Shown here: positions 50,201-60,965 of the stretch, piece after piece
Position numbering within the stretch: position 1 is the stretch's first letter
How the letters are laid out: every line of letters begins with the position of its first letter
NCBI GenBank assembly: GCA_036365515.1
Contig: CM070877.1
Span: forward strand, 69,471,522 to 69,535,521
Origin: Torymus aiolomorphi
Taxonomy: Eukaryota > Arthropoda > Insecta > Hymenoptera > Torymidae
DNA length: 64,000 nt
Reading direction: 5' to 3'
Made by a program: the position numbers and the translations under genes
The notes under the pieces: generated by a model
The model's input: only the letters and a program-made list of their open reading frames with translations
Database searches by the model: none
Told to the model about the DNA's origin: nothing

Positions 50201-52799
50201 TTCATGATTGCCATCCGATTGTTCGTCATCTACGGATTCAGAAATAATAATAAATAAGTGATCAGGTACATCTGTTAATAAAATCATACGCAAAAGTTTA
50301 CCTGGACCTTCCACACGTACTTGAAGCAATCGGCGGACTTCATTAACTTCTCTTTCGGTCAAGTAACCTACATTGACAATAGTGAAGTCTAATTCAGGAT
50401 CGATTACATTTGCTGAAAAATAAAATTATTAAAATGTTTATTTTACTTTCCTCTTTTTTTCTTTTTTTTTTTTTTTTTTTTTTAACAGACCAAAAATGAA
50501 CGGTACTGAATATTTTTTGAATTATTTCTATGCATACCATTATCTATTCCAACGAAAGCTTCCTCATATCTTTAACGCAACTCATTATCTAGGTATGCCA
50601 TCAGATCGATTTTTCGCATAATATTTCCTTTTACATTGCAAACTATTGTGAGCAGTTCCATTTTACTAAGCCTTTGATGGGCGTACAGCCTCCAAACTAG
50701 AATAAAATTAGAAAAATTCACAAAACGTTTAGAAAAACAAAATCTGACGTTCATAACTATTTTTTAATTACATATTTTGAAAATTATTGCGTCAACTTTA
50801 AATATTTTTTGTAACTTACTCTTACTAATCTGTATATCACGAAATTGTGATTCATATCGTGGAATGCGTCCAACTCGTAATCCTCGGGACAATCTTTCCA
50901 CATCTACAACAGCTGTATCTAGGATACTGAGCAGTGTACCTAAAAACATTTTCCATTGAACTAGACTTCATTGACGATTCAAAGATTTATTTGAAAAAAT
51001 GTCAAAATCCTTTCTTTTGTTATGACCAGTTGTAAAAATAAAATTTAATTACACGTAAAAGCCCATGGCGTTGGATGTTGGTCCATTTGATTAGTCAGTC
51101 GGGCGTGATAACGTTCAATGACGTTGTTCGTTCTCGTCGGCAATCCAAATACAGAAAATCCTTTCGGAGTGACTATATTGATCCACTGCCTTTGAAAATA
51201 ATTCAAAAATCTTCTTAAAATATTTCTTATTCTCTGGCTTAAGCCTTCTATCATGTCATTGAAGATTACTTCTATATCCTCATGTGGCAGAAACGCCAGG
51301 GCAATGACCTTTTTTACGGTAATTTGAACGTTTGCATCATTGCGAATTATATTTTGTAATTGAAGTTCTCGGAGTTTATGGTAAATGGCCTGTTAACAAA
51401 AATATGAAAATCATTACTCGTTTATTAACAACAAGTGATGCAAATAGAGTATTTATAAATTGATAATAACCCTGTCAAAATGTACGTTACAGCCTGCTAC
51501 CCGAGCTCCGGGAAATATTTCTGTACAGGCTGCACGTAGAGCATATTCGAAGTCCGCCATTACCACTGTTACACTGGCACCTCCAATAAAATACTTGAAT
51601 TCTCGAATACATTTTGTGTACGCGATTTCCGTTTTTCGGGACATTAATGCCCAAAAGCACGGAATAGCCTGTAAAAATATTTTATCTTGAAATGATGAAA
51701 TATTAATATTAGGAAAATATTTTGAAGCATTTATCATCGCATACAAAATTTGTACGAACATGATTATATTTAACACCAACAATTGTTAAAAATTGGTAGC
51801 ATCGTTCTATGCGCGGCGTGGCGCGGAATGTCGCATCCACCATTATTTTATTAACAGTTGAGAACTCTGCTCTCAAGAAATCTTCATCATATAATATAAT
51901 ATGGCTGTCGCCATTCTCGTCAATCAAGCGCCGTGTTCTCAGTCTTCCGTGAGCATAGTCCAAAATTCCACCGTCGTGAATTTGTGAAAGTGAATCTCCG
52001 AAAGCCTCAATTGTAGAAGATGAAGGTGGGAAGGAGAGAGATCTCCATCTGAACATACATGATCTAATACTGTTAAAGCTTACTACGGCCGCTGCTTCTG
52101 GATAGCTGCAAAAATGATAAATAAACCGTTATATAGTTCATTAGGGATGAAAACAGCGAAAGAGAGGAAACCATTTCGAAAATTAATTTAAAACAATCAA
52201 TTTTCTCTATTTAATAAGCAAAGAAAAATACATCAATACCCGTATAAAAATAAATAAAATTTGTCTTTTACTTACATCAGCGCAAGAATGTCGTACAATT
52301 CTCTCAGCTGATACCAATGGTGGTTCGAGGCTTCTCTAACAGCATTTCTAAACCTTACTACATTTTCAGCATTTTCAATTTCCTCGCATAGTTCGCCATG
52401 CGGGTGTAGTGGTATTATATTATCTATGTTATTCATGTGTAATATTGCTATTCCTGGACAAATGCCAATGTTTTCACATCTTAGATAACTAAAAAAAATT
52501 TTATCAGAATGGTAATGTTTTACTATAGGATACGATTTCCCAAAAATGCGAGAAAGGAAAATTTAACGCACATAAAATTGCGCGTACAAATTGTCTTTTC
52601 TCTCCGCCGACAAACTAGATGATATATACAGAAACGAATATACAATAATATATTTATATTTTACATGCATACTAGTACAGATAATACAACGGCATTCTTA
52701 CATCAAGCCATAAATAGTGTGACAGCTCACCACATAAATGCGGTTTTGGTGTATTCTTAGATGCAGAGGCAAAATCACCCTCTGCCTGTTCCCATTCAT
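44092..52799 (-). CDS. FLYWCH-MULE transposase-RING protein, 12 exons
   Basis: Exons: 52702-52799, 52276-52488, 51760-52105, 51471-51668, 51053-51389, 50820-50939, 50538-50696, 50302-50412, 49963-50229, 49656-49778, 49049-49168, 44092-44258. All junctions are GT-AG, every phase fits, and the total is 2259 nt ending in TGA. The start ATG (52799) has an in-frame stop four codons upstream. Residues 34-63 form a FLYWCH-like CCHH module (C37, C43, H61, H63). The MULE core has D194 (MVDATFRATP), D258 (VMADFEYA), the C279/H282 pair and E377 (TNNVIERYH). Residues 480-697 are acidic and Pro-rich. Residues 701-739 form a C3HC4 RING (C701, C704, C716, H718, C722, C725, C736, C739), usually a ubiquitin E3 module. 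One in-frame TAA sits at codon 479. It is either a mobile MULE or a host-captured derivative; I see no flanking terminal repeats. Confidence 0.8.
44930..46270. repeat. 414-bp tandem array, three near-identical units plus one divergent
   Basis: Units start at 44952, 45366, 45781 and about 46146. Each unit contains two related half-motifs: CCGTTCATCGTGCTCAACC ... AGTACCCTCAACCA and CCGTGCATCGCGCTCAACTT ... ACGTTCCCTCAACCA. The array therefore carries about eight such half-units at about 105 and 310 bp spacing. Minus-strand 64-69 codon frames recur in each unit, but their conservation simply follows the DNA repeat. It lies in the last intron of the MULE-RING gene. Confidence 0.85.
46271..46984. 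other. Intronic AT-rich sequence
   Basis: Within the last intron of the MULE-RING gene. No exon with matching phase and no repeat structure recognised. Confidence 0.5.
46985..47228. mobile_element. Palindromic MITE with AGTATATTACG end
   Basis: It starts AATAGTATATTACGCACCTAG and ends AACGTATTTTATTACATG. Internal CCGAGCCGAAGGCGAGGGTGG and a CGTATACTATTTTTCCTCAC block. Same family as 49273-49530, and related to the start of the intronic block at 20617. Confidence 0.7.
47541..48745. mobile_element. 1.2 kb foldback element in the intron
   Basis: The ends are AATTGAAGGCCCGGATGCAA and the complement of TTGCATCCGGGGCTTCAATT. The arms are about 480 bp. At the apex is a second inverted repeat (48035-48110 with 48160-48235, around GGCTAAATTAGARCAATAT). 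No coding capacity. Confidence 0.8.
48746..49048. other. Intronic AT-rich sequence
   Basis: Between the foldback and the exon ending at 49049. Nothing recognised. Confidence 0.5.
49273..49530. mobile_element. Palindromic MITE in the MULE-RING gene, second copy
   Basis: It begins AATAGTATATTACGCATTTAG and contains CCAGCCGAAGGCGAGGGTGA and AGTGGTACTTTCGGC. It parallels the copy at 46985-47228 and sits between the two similar exons 49049-49168 and 49656-49778. Confidence 0.7.
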
Positions 52800-53985
52800 A
52801 CTGACAATTTACACCTTAATATTAAAAGAAAAGAAATAATGATAAAATGAAAATAATCTATGAAAATGTTTATGAGACAGACAAATTATCAGTACTGAAG
52901 CTATTGTGACGATATTTTGGTAACAAGAAAAATATTTTAAAAATATAAAATATAGTATTTAATTATTTTAAATCATTACATAAGAAAGGGAATTGGGTAT
53001 TTACATGAAAACATTTAATGCCCCAAACATAATATTTATTAATAAGTTATATATTTAACTTTCAATCATGTTAATTTATAGTTCAATTACTAATTTTTTT
53101 TTATTTTATTTGAATTCATTTCTCGGTACACACTTATTTTCGTTTGACTTTTATATTTTTTTGCTTTTTACATTGGTGGACATAATTCGGAAGTTTCTGA
53201 TGTTCAAAATCGTTTTAGTTCAAACTTTTTAGTATTTACTAATAATTTGATAGAGCGAAACGATTGAGTTCCAGGCACTGTTTTTATTGAATCCAGCATT
53301 TGTTTTAGTTTATCTGCAGTTTTTAACAATTTATTTTTTCATTAAAAAAAAATCGTTTAGAGACTTTTTTTTTTACCAACTTAGAGATTCACTAAAAAGC
53401 GAGCAAGTTTGGGGAAAGTAGCCGCTAGTTATGTATTGACGCCACAAGATCGTTACGAGTGGGCAACTACATATTTTGAAAATATTATTTGCTTTCTTTT
53501 ATCAAAAGATAAATATTTACAAACTACAGATAAAGTAAATCAAAGATTGAATTCAGCAAAAACACAGTTGCTGAAATTAAATCGTTTCGCTGTGTAAAAT
53601 TATTAGCAGCCACTAAAAAAAAAAAAATTATCACTAAAATAATTTTGAGCTTCAGAAATTTTTGAATTATATCCATCAATTTAAAAAGCACAAAAATCTA
53701 AGAATCAATTGGAAAAACCGCGAGTACCGCAAAATGACTTGTTCAAATAAGTTCAAATAAAAATAAAAAAATTCGTAATTAAAGTAGAAATTATTGTAAT
53801 TCAAAGTTAAATATATTACCTTCGAGGCATTAGGTTTATGATACTTTTAAGTATGGAACAAGGAAATGGTGCACTACGTTTATTGGAGCATGCTCGGTCG
53901 CAGCGTGTACAGCGCGTACGGCCGCTCGCCGCTGTAATCCAAAAATTGTCCAATTCGACAATTTACGATTTTCTAACTTTAGACT
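52800..53985. other. Upstream region of the MULE-RING gene
   Basis: AT-rich, with several poly(A/T) runs. A 62-codon plus-strand frame at 53409 (LTPQDRYEWATTYFENI) is not recognised and has no supporting context. No inverted repeat paired with 43.7-44.0 kb was seen. Confidence 0.5.
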
Positions 53986-54295
53986 TGTATTTTCCCGCCC
54001 AAAAATGATTTCCTGGCCCATATATTTGCAACAGTATGGGCAATGTATAGGCAACATATCGGCCACACTGTCCACATTAGCGCAGTATATGGGCAATATG
54101 TGGTTCCGGCCCCTAAGCCGAATATTGGCCATACTGTTTCCCATATCATGTCCACATTTTTTTTTATTAAAGTGTGGGCCACATATAAGTATTATGTGGG
54201 AAAACTATGGCCCATATTCGGCTGAGGCGCCGGAGCCACATATGGCCCATACATTGCCCACACAATTTTTTGTACGCGAGTTCGAAAGGTAAAAT
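53986..54295. repeat. TATGGGC-rich imperfect repeat
   Basis: About ten occurrences of TATGGGC or GGCCCATAT-type strings in both orientations, giving an imperfect palindrome (TGGCCCATATATTTGC ... CACATATGGCCCATAC). Overlapping Trp/Pro-rich frames are shadows. Confidence 0.6.
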
Positions 54296-54399
54296 ACATT
54301 TCGAGAAAAAAAGAATAATTTGAAAAAATAGCTCTTATCATTTCCGGACAACGATCACGACATTGTCTTTTCGCGTTACCTCGCCTAAAAGGTTCATGA

Positions 54400-54560
54400 G
54401 GTGGAACACTGAGCCCGGGTAAATTGGGCTTGAGAAACTATTACTTCGGTATTAAGAGGGTGGAACACTGAGCCCGGATTAACCGTGCTGATGAACTTAT
54501 TACTTCTGTGTTAACAAGGTGGAACACTAAGCCCGAATAAATCGAGTTGGTCAACCTATT
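54400..54560. repeat. 59-bp minisatellite, three copies
   Basis: GTGGAACACTGAGCCCG recurs at 54401, 54460 and 54519, exactly 59 bp apart, with diverged spacers containing CTATTAC or TTATTAC. Confidence 0.85.
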
Positions 54561-54626
54561 ACCTACACATCATTTGTCGAGAATGACACAAGAAGACGAC
54601 CTGATTGCAGAATATGCTTCACAGCA

Positions 54627-54790
54627 CTACGTAGCATAAATCCGCATTAATATCACGCCTATCCATGACATAAATAAGTTCATTATTACACCTCGCCATC
54701 GCTCGGGTGATACTGAACGAGGCAAACATGGACTACTAATGGCACTGATAGGCATGACATGGTGGATTTATGCAGTCAGTGCTATAAAAT
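54627..54790. mobile_element. Palindromic MITE, copy B
   Basis: Same family as 43541-43750, in the opposite orientation: CAGCACTACGTAGCATAAAT to ATGCAGTCAGTGCTATAAAA, with TATCACGCCTATCC and its complement inside and CGCCATCGCTCGGGTGAT at the apex. Confidence 0.75.
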
Positions 54791-54915
54791 AATGTACGAT
54801 ACACGTGTCATAGGTCGTTCTTTATGGCACTCGTTACGCTCGCGCGGTTATACACGCCGTACCCTAATGTACGACTTATGCCACTACTTATGCGTATCGT
54901 AATGTACTATTATGA
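54791..54915. mobile_element. Small palindrome ACGATACACGTGTCATA
   Basis: Inverted tips ATGTACGATA/TATCGTAATGTACTAT with ARGTCGTTCTTTATGGCAC and its complement inside. Very similar to 4275-4400. Confidence 0.7.
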
Positions 54916-55826
54916 ACGGGCTTGTGTATGCGCGTGCGATGATGCTCGCAGATGCCCTCGTAGCGGCAGGATAAGTCTCTTTTTAGACACTTTTGTCTTA
55001 GATTGCGATCTTCCAGATTCCACAAGTGGATCTGCCGTGAGGATGTACATATTCATGAACATTGAAATTTCATGAATATTAGAAACACTTATAATTATTC
55101 TAAGCTATTTTAAAATTATAATCAATTATGTCATGTTGCTAAACCAATATAAAAAAATTATTTCCCATACAAATATTCCAAAGATGAGATTTTGAAAAAT
55201 ATCGTTCCCAATACAAGCAAAAATAATTCGATGAAAAAGATTGTCGAAAAATAAAACGGTTTTACGTGATGAATGTCTCAATATAAATGTCAAATAAATA
55301 ATTTTTCAATAGAATTAAAAAAAAAAAAAAACAGTATAAAAATTAGTTGATAAAAATTACAAAAAGGAAATAATATTATATATCTTGGTAAATTCAATAA
55401 GGATTCGGCATAAGGTTCATCCCCCAACATCGCCGAGAAATGTTGGCAAAAGCGGGTGCGTGATTCCGCTCGAGAGACCGGTACTATAAAGCGTACACAG
55501 CGCCACCGAATCGAGCAGCCGCTACGGGTCCCGAAAAATGACGCGAGTTTAAGTTGACGCGAGGGCATTATAAATGGGATTCTGCTCCCTTGAATTTCAT
55601 CAAAAGCAACGTTACAAATATTATCTATCGCAAATTGTCGAATAGTAACGTCCCCACTGTAAGCATGAATAATTCGAAATTAAAAACTACATGTGAAAAA
55701 TCGAAATGTATTTAGTTAGTCTCTGTAAATTGAATTAGTTATGAGGAAACCGGTACGTATGCAGGAAAATCATCAATGGTCCTTAAACCGTGCACGCAGC
55801 AGCGCTAGTTGCGATATGACGCAACG
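54916..55826. other. Non-coding, with first copy of a diverged repeat
   Basis: 55430-55590 (GCCGAGAAATGTTGGCAAAA, then GAAAAATGACGCGAGTTTAA, then TATAAATGGGATTC) recurs in diverged form at 56848-57005. No credible open frame. Confidence 0.5.
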
Positions 55827-55978
55827 TACACTCGACGGACATTAATTCGTTTCTTCATAGTTCCATTTTTTTCAAGTGTAATCAGGGCGAAGGCGAGGTT
55901 AGGATAGGTTATTGTATGAAAACTTCGACGTTCTCATGCAATAACCTAACCTAACGAATTAATATCCGTCGAGTGTAC
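55827..55978. mobile_element. 152-bp MITE
   Basis: Inverted tips GTACACTCGACGGACATTAA and the complement of TTAATATCCGTCGAGTGTAC. Inner pairs contain AGGTTAGGATAGGTTATTG and its complement. The apex carries GGGCGAAGGCGAGG. Confidence 0.8.
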
Positions 55979-57892
55979 CTGCTGTATAGGTGAAATAATC
56001 GACGCGAAAAAATGGCGGCATCGTAGTTTCAGACACGTTAAAAAGAGAAGAAGATAAATTACGAAAAGTGTACCTAATGTAATAGATTCGGTGGTACCTT
56101 GATAAGGCCGGGCGCCCAAATTTTGAAAAATCGAATGTAATAGAAATTTTATAAATATGCCTGGTCCTCCTCTCGTCGTCGAGTGACTGTGCACAGAGAA
56201 CATTAGCGAGCCTGCGATCGGTAGCGCTAAGGATGATAGGTGCGACTTGCTCTCCATCAAAAACTACTCCTCTCGATAGTCTACATGGGCTTCAACCCCC
56301 CACCACCTCATGGTACGAGTCAAGACGGGAGGGAGAGAGGCAGACCCGTGCATTGTGAAAAGAAAACATAGAGACGCTAGCGCGAGATCGCGACTCGGAT
56401 TCAGGGATAAAAGACTGGGACTTAGTATGGTATGCTTTTTTGTTTTTCTCCTTATTTCCGAGAGTGATATTTCTTGTGATTTTACTTCTAAATAATGAAG
56501 TAGCATTTGTAGTTTTCGAAAACAGTTTTAAAATTATAAGAATCACAAAAAAGACTCTTGTTAAATTTTTTTAATACAAATCATTTGTTTGTTCGTAAGC
56601 ATCGCGTAATATATAATAAAAAATCATTACAGAAAAATCAGATGTTTTAACGAAATAGATTTCTAGATATCGGTGCCAAATAAATTATTTCCCATAAGAG
56701 TTTATTAAGTTCAAACTTTTTTAAGACATGACCCACACAATAAACATAAATAAGGCGATAAAAGGGATTGCGATAAATTAAAGATCATACTATAAGAATT
56801 CCATAAATTAAATAAGGAAGAGTAGTTAAACTCGTGCGCGAGCATAGCCGAGAAATGTCGGTAAAAGCGAGCGCGCGGCTCCACTGGACTAAAGTCTCCC
56901 TGGTATTAAAGTCTCCCGACGCCTCTCGAAAAAATGACGGAGTTTTAGTTGATATGCGGGGAGGGTGTAAATTTTCACACTACATAAATGGGATCATAGG
57001 CACTCATATTTCACCGTAAAATCAAGTCAAAAAGACTATACATTAGCCAAGAAAAAGACCGAGGAGTATATTTTTAATTTTAATTTACAAAACTAAAGAA
57101 TTAAAAATGTTTCGAATATTAATTCATTGCGGATAATACTTATTTGGAAGTGATACACTATATAATCTATTATAATATAAGAATTCATGAAAGTCACCCC
57201 AATAATACAATTATACAGTTTCTCAGTGTCATCATACTAGAAAATGTAGATCCCATATCTGTTATACACTAGTAGAAACAAAAAATTTCTCTATAAACCA
57301 GCCAACTAACTTATAAAAAGCGAAGAACACACTGATAATTTCAGGTTGATATAGTTTAATGATTAACTTTTTAATTACGTTAACTTTATCAAGAAATTGG
57401 TTTTATTAAACTGACCAATAATTTAAAATATTAAAAAATCTGTATTATTATTAACTACATTAAGAACTCGTGTGATGTTGACATTCGAAAAAAAATCAAA
57501 AATTAACAATAGCCTTATGTTGCCCATTATTTTTAGGTTTAATAAATCTAATTTTTTTTATAAGACTCAAAGTAATGAACAAGTTTATGATTACACTATA
57601 CAGCATATTTTTAGTAAAAATTAGTTTCCCAACTGGACTACAAAAGGTTACATTTAATAATTATACAGGCAATTATCTAACTAAAACTATTAAATAAATC
57701 TAGGAGCCCACATTACATTGAATGAATAATATCCTATACTAATAATTTTATGTTAGCTGCTAACATCCAAGTTGGGTAATATATCTTTTCTTATTTTTTT
57801 TTTTCCAACATATATGTTTTACATTTATAAGATATTGAGAACTTCTATGCGAAATATAAAAGCCTTAATAATCATAGCGGCTTAAGTGAAAG
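55979..57892. other. Gene-free stretch
   Basis: Holds the second copy (56848-57005) of the diverged repeat described at 54916-55826. From 57010 to 57890 it is AT-rich with nothing recognised. Short frames at 55946-56546 lack any family resemblance. Confidence 0.5.
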
Positions 57893-58180
57893 TAGTATAT
57901 GGTCAGGTATAGCGAGACATATCATATTACAAGTGGGGGAGGGGGGCTCGCGCCCCGGGAAGGGTCATTAAGTCAAGTGTTATGTAAACAGTAGCTGCAC
58001 AGTAGCTGTCCCATGTCAATGGGCCTATTGTTCTCAACCGCAACTGTTGTATAAACAAAACACCCATTGACATGGTTAATTAGCTACTGTTTTTACATAG
58101 CACTTGACTTAATGACCCATACAGAGGCGCGACCCCCCACCCCACTTGTAATATAATATGCCTCGGTATACCCGACCATA

Positions 58181-58186
<6 letters not shown>
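57893..58186. mobile_element. 290-bp foldback MITE
   Basis: The arms share GTATATGGTCAGGTATA..., CATATTACAAGTGGGG and GTCATTAAGTCAAGTG, with their complements on the right (CACTTGACTTAATGAC, CCCCACTTGTAATATAATATG). It is followed directly by a GA tract. Confidence 0.8.
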
Positions 58187-58696
<510 letters not shown>

Positions 58697-58728
58697 GCAC
58701 AGTTCTGCGGTCGCACGCACATATTGCA

Positions 58729-59172
58729 CTATACGGCTGCACTGGTGTCGTCTGCTGCTGCTGTAGACGCAGGAATTTCTTCTGCTGCTGCTGCTGTTGA
58801 TGATGACGATGATGCCGCTGCTGCTGCTGCTGCTGCAGCAGCTGGCTCCGGTGATGGTGATCGTGGAGTGTCCATTTGTTGTAGGCACTCACACGGCGTC
58901 TCGCGGTACGCACCACACCGAAAGCACGTGCAGTGCCAACACTGTTCCCAGGAGCGGCCCTTCGGATCGCTCCTCAAAATCCTAAAAAGAATGCCACATA
59001 CAAGGCATTTGGCACCAGCGCAATTTTTCGGCGGCCTTGTAGCAGGCGCGTGCCGGCGCTCTTGTTGGTGCGCCTGATTAATTGCTGAGTTTAGGCGGTT
59101 AATCATGCGAATGGCATGATCCCGCTTTCTTTTATATCTCGCAAGGCGCTGATATAAATGCGCAATCTCCAT
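58729..59172 (-). CDS. Cys-rich protein with coiled coil, function unknown
   Basis: 147 residues from the ATG at 59172. Residues 1-40 are a basic helix (YQRLARYKRKRDHAIRMINR). Residues 55-95 hold CLVCGILF, then CWHCTCFRCG and CEC, a pattern that could bind two metal ions like a zinc ribbon. The C-terminus is a Ser/Ala run encoded by CTG/CAG repeats. I do not recognise the family. It lies 79 bp downstream of another minus-strand gene, which suggests a pair. Confidence 0.5.
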   Translation of the reverse strand: MEIAHLYQRLARYKRKRDHAIRMINRLNSAINQAHQQERRHAPATRPPKNCAGAKCLVCGILFRILRSDPKGRSWEQCWHCTCFRCGAYRETPCECLQQMDTPRSPSPEPAAAAAAAAAASSSSSTAAAAEEIPASTAAADDTSAAV

Positions 59173-59251
59173 TGCGCTGCTGCAGCTGCTGTCTGCAGGC
59201 CGTATGCTTTGACCTCTCTCTTGTCGATGGCGGTGGCGTTGATTTTCTTCT

Positions 59252-59677
59252 CTACCGCAGGAGTTTTTCTAGCGCGGCCACTCGTGCTGCCAAGTCTTCA
59301 GTGTGATGCGCTGTACGGTTCACTGTCTCTCTGTGGTGCTGGAGCTGCTGGGATGCCCGCGCAATTTGTGCCCGTAAGCCAGCCACTTCTGTGGTGTCCA
59401 AGCCTTGGTGGATGCGACGGCTGAGACGTATCAGCGAGTGCTTTAGATGCTCGATAAAACTGTGGCTGTTGCACGCTCTCCGTCGAGTCCTCTCGAGCTC
59501 CTCACGCAAAGTCGATATTTCACGACTGACCTGGTCCATCATCTGTAGCCAACTGGCGCGTATGATGCTGGTACCTCTAGTGGGTAGGCCCTTTCGTCCG
59601 CCGCTCCTTGTTTCAGCAGTGGTGGTGGTGGTGGGGAGCAGCATCCTTTGCGTAGTGGGGGAGGGCCTTTCCCCCAC
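59252..59677 (-). CDS. Coiled-coil protein, function unknown
   Basis: 141 residues. The first 35 are Thr/Ser/Pro-rich and likely disordered. Residues 45-140 carry continuous heptad patterns (MDQVSREISTLREELERTRR, LRAQIARASQQLQ, LAARVAALEKLL), so it is probably an elongated oligomer. Unknown family. Same strand as the Cys-rich gene and opposite to the capsid genes. Confidence 0.5.
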   Translation of the reverse strand: MGERPSPTTQRMLLPTTTTTAETRSGGRKGLPTRGTSIIRASWLQMMDQVSREISTLREELERTRRRACNSHSFIEHLKHSLIRLSRRIHQGLDTTEVAGLRAQIARASQQLQHHRETVNRTAHHTEDLAARVAALEKLLR

Positions 59678-59731
59678 TACTGCTTGTTGGTGACCGTCTG
59701 CATGAACATGTTTTCATCACCGAATAAATGT

Positions 59732-59941
59732 AGGGCCCTGAACCGGTTCCTAATAAAATACAGCTGGTGTCGGCTGCTATAATAGCGAAGCCCTCGCTTG
59801 CAAACAGCACGCACTCGTGCATGCTGACCTTCACGCCAGGCGTCGAGGAGCACTTCTATATTCTGCCGCCGTCGTCGCCATCTGGTTTTTACGACTCTAC
59901 CGTTTCGGGCAATATTAATAGCGAGCTCTCATCAATGGATT
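59732..59941 (+). other. Possible small gene or exon
   Basis: After a TAG at 59729-59731, an open plus-strand frame of about 68 codons ends MLTFTPGVEEHFYILPPSSP, then ...SELSSMD and a TAA. The minus strand also has an open frame here (59613-59834), so only one can be real. Amino-acid content of the plus frame looks protein-like; no family recognised. Confidence 0.3.
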
Positions 59942-60629
59942 AAGCAGACGAAGAAAGTGACCTGTGTACGTCCCTGAGGAATATTTTCACTCGTGTGCTG
60001 TTTACTTAAGCCGAGAGAATTTTTTTCATATACCGTTTAGAGGCTGTTTGTCAGGTCATTTTTCGGAGGGATTTACAGCACAGCCTCTCCACTACTCTTT
60101 CCATTTTGAAAGTGAGGCATTCGCGTTAATGGTGTTTGACACGCGTCGTCGAAAGTAATAAACTATGTTTTTTGTAGAACATTCTTTCACGTCTGCTAGC
60201 TATGCATCGTAAATTTTTATCTCGCATGCATGCTTTTCCGTAGATGTGTCACGAATGTTTTGGTTTCGAGAGCTGTGAAACCTTATCCTTTTTTCAGCGA
60301 CGAATATAGAAGGGCCATTGTTCAGCTCGGACCTCCGAGGACTTTGGAAAAATACACGTGCCACTTCGCGAGACATAACGATTTTTTTTATCAAGCAGCC
60401 GTTAGGACACTATTGAATCTCAGTATTGGTTCGAAGAAAATGCGCTTGTAAAACAATGGAGCGTAGATGCGGAACAAGTGGCGCTGGTGGGTGCAAACTC
60501 TGGCGAGATGACGAGATGACTAATTTTTTTAACATAGGTTTCACGGGGTACGTTTCAAGATAACGTATGTGTATAAGAATCCTGTGCGACTCGCTGTTGT
60601 GCACAGTTCATTCAGAAGTTTCGTGAGAG
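59942..60629. other. Intergenic or decayed coding region
   Basis: Short plus-strand frames at 59964-60158 and 60230-60451 alternate with stops. They may be relics of element genes but have no recognisable motif. Nothing firm. Confidence 0.35.
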
Positions 60630-60947
60630 ATGGATAATTACGCTAAGAGAACGCTTCGGTGTGCCGTGTTACGACTCGCGGCAAGAGCACGACACGGCAG
60701 GAACCCTGACTGGATGCGTCGTTTGCGACGTATGTCGCGTGAAAACTTGGAGGAGCAATTACGACTGATACTCAGATCGAGTGGGTATCGCGCGATAGTG
60801 CGCCTACACAATTCATTCGCGCATTCGCGTGAAGTACAGCGAGTCATCGAAGACGACGTCTTCGTCCGTCAACTAAGTGGATTGCATGTGTTTCGCGGCG
60901 TAGCGAACGCCCGTCAAGAGCGTTTAGGTAAGTCTAAAACTTTTTAA
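60630..60947 (+). CDS. Small basic protein upstream of the core protein
   Basis: 105 codons, Arg-rich and helical (LRLAARARHG, WMRRLRRMSRENLEEQLRLI). It ends in TAA 18 nt before the next ATG (60966), in the same reading frame. It precedes the core-type protein and shares its composition, so the two may once have been one product. Family not recognised. Confidence 0.5.
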   Translation: MDNYAKRTLRCAVLRLAARARHGRNPDWMRRLRRMSRENLEEQLRLILRSSGYRAIVRLHNSFAHSREVQRVIEDDVFVRQLSGLHVFRGVANARQERLGKSKTF

Positions 60948-60965
60948 GAGACCTTGCGCGCAGGT

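Noticed and set aside
53409..53597. 62-codon frame with LTPQDRYEWATTYFENI
   Set aside because: Protein-like in part, but isolated, short, without relatives I recognise or splice context.
60928..60963. 36-nt intron removing the stop between the two small basic Polinton frames
   Set aside because: GTAAGT and CAG are present and the join would be in frame, but 36 nt is shorter than insect introns normally allow. Two separate products or decay are simpler.
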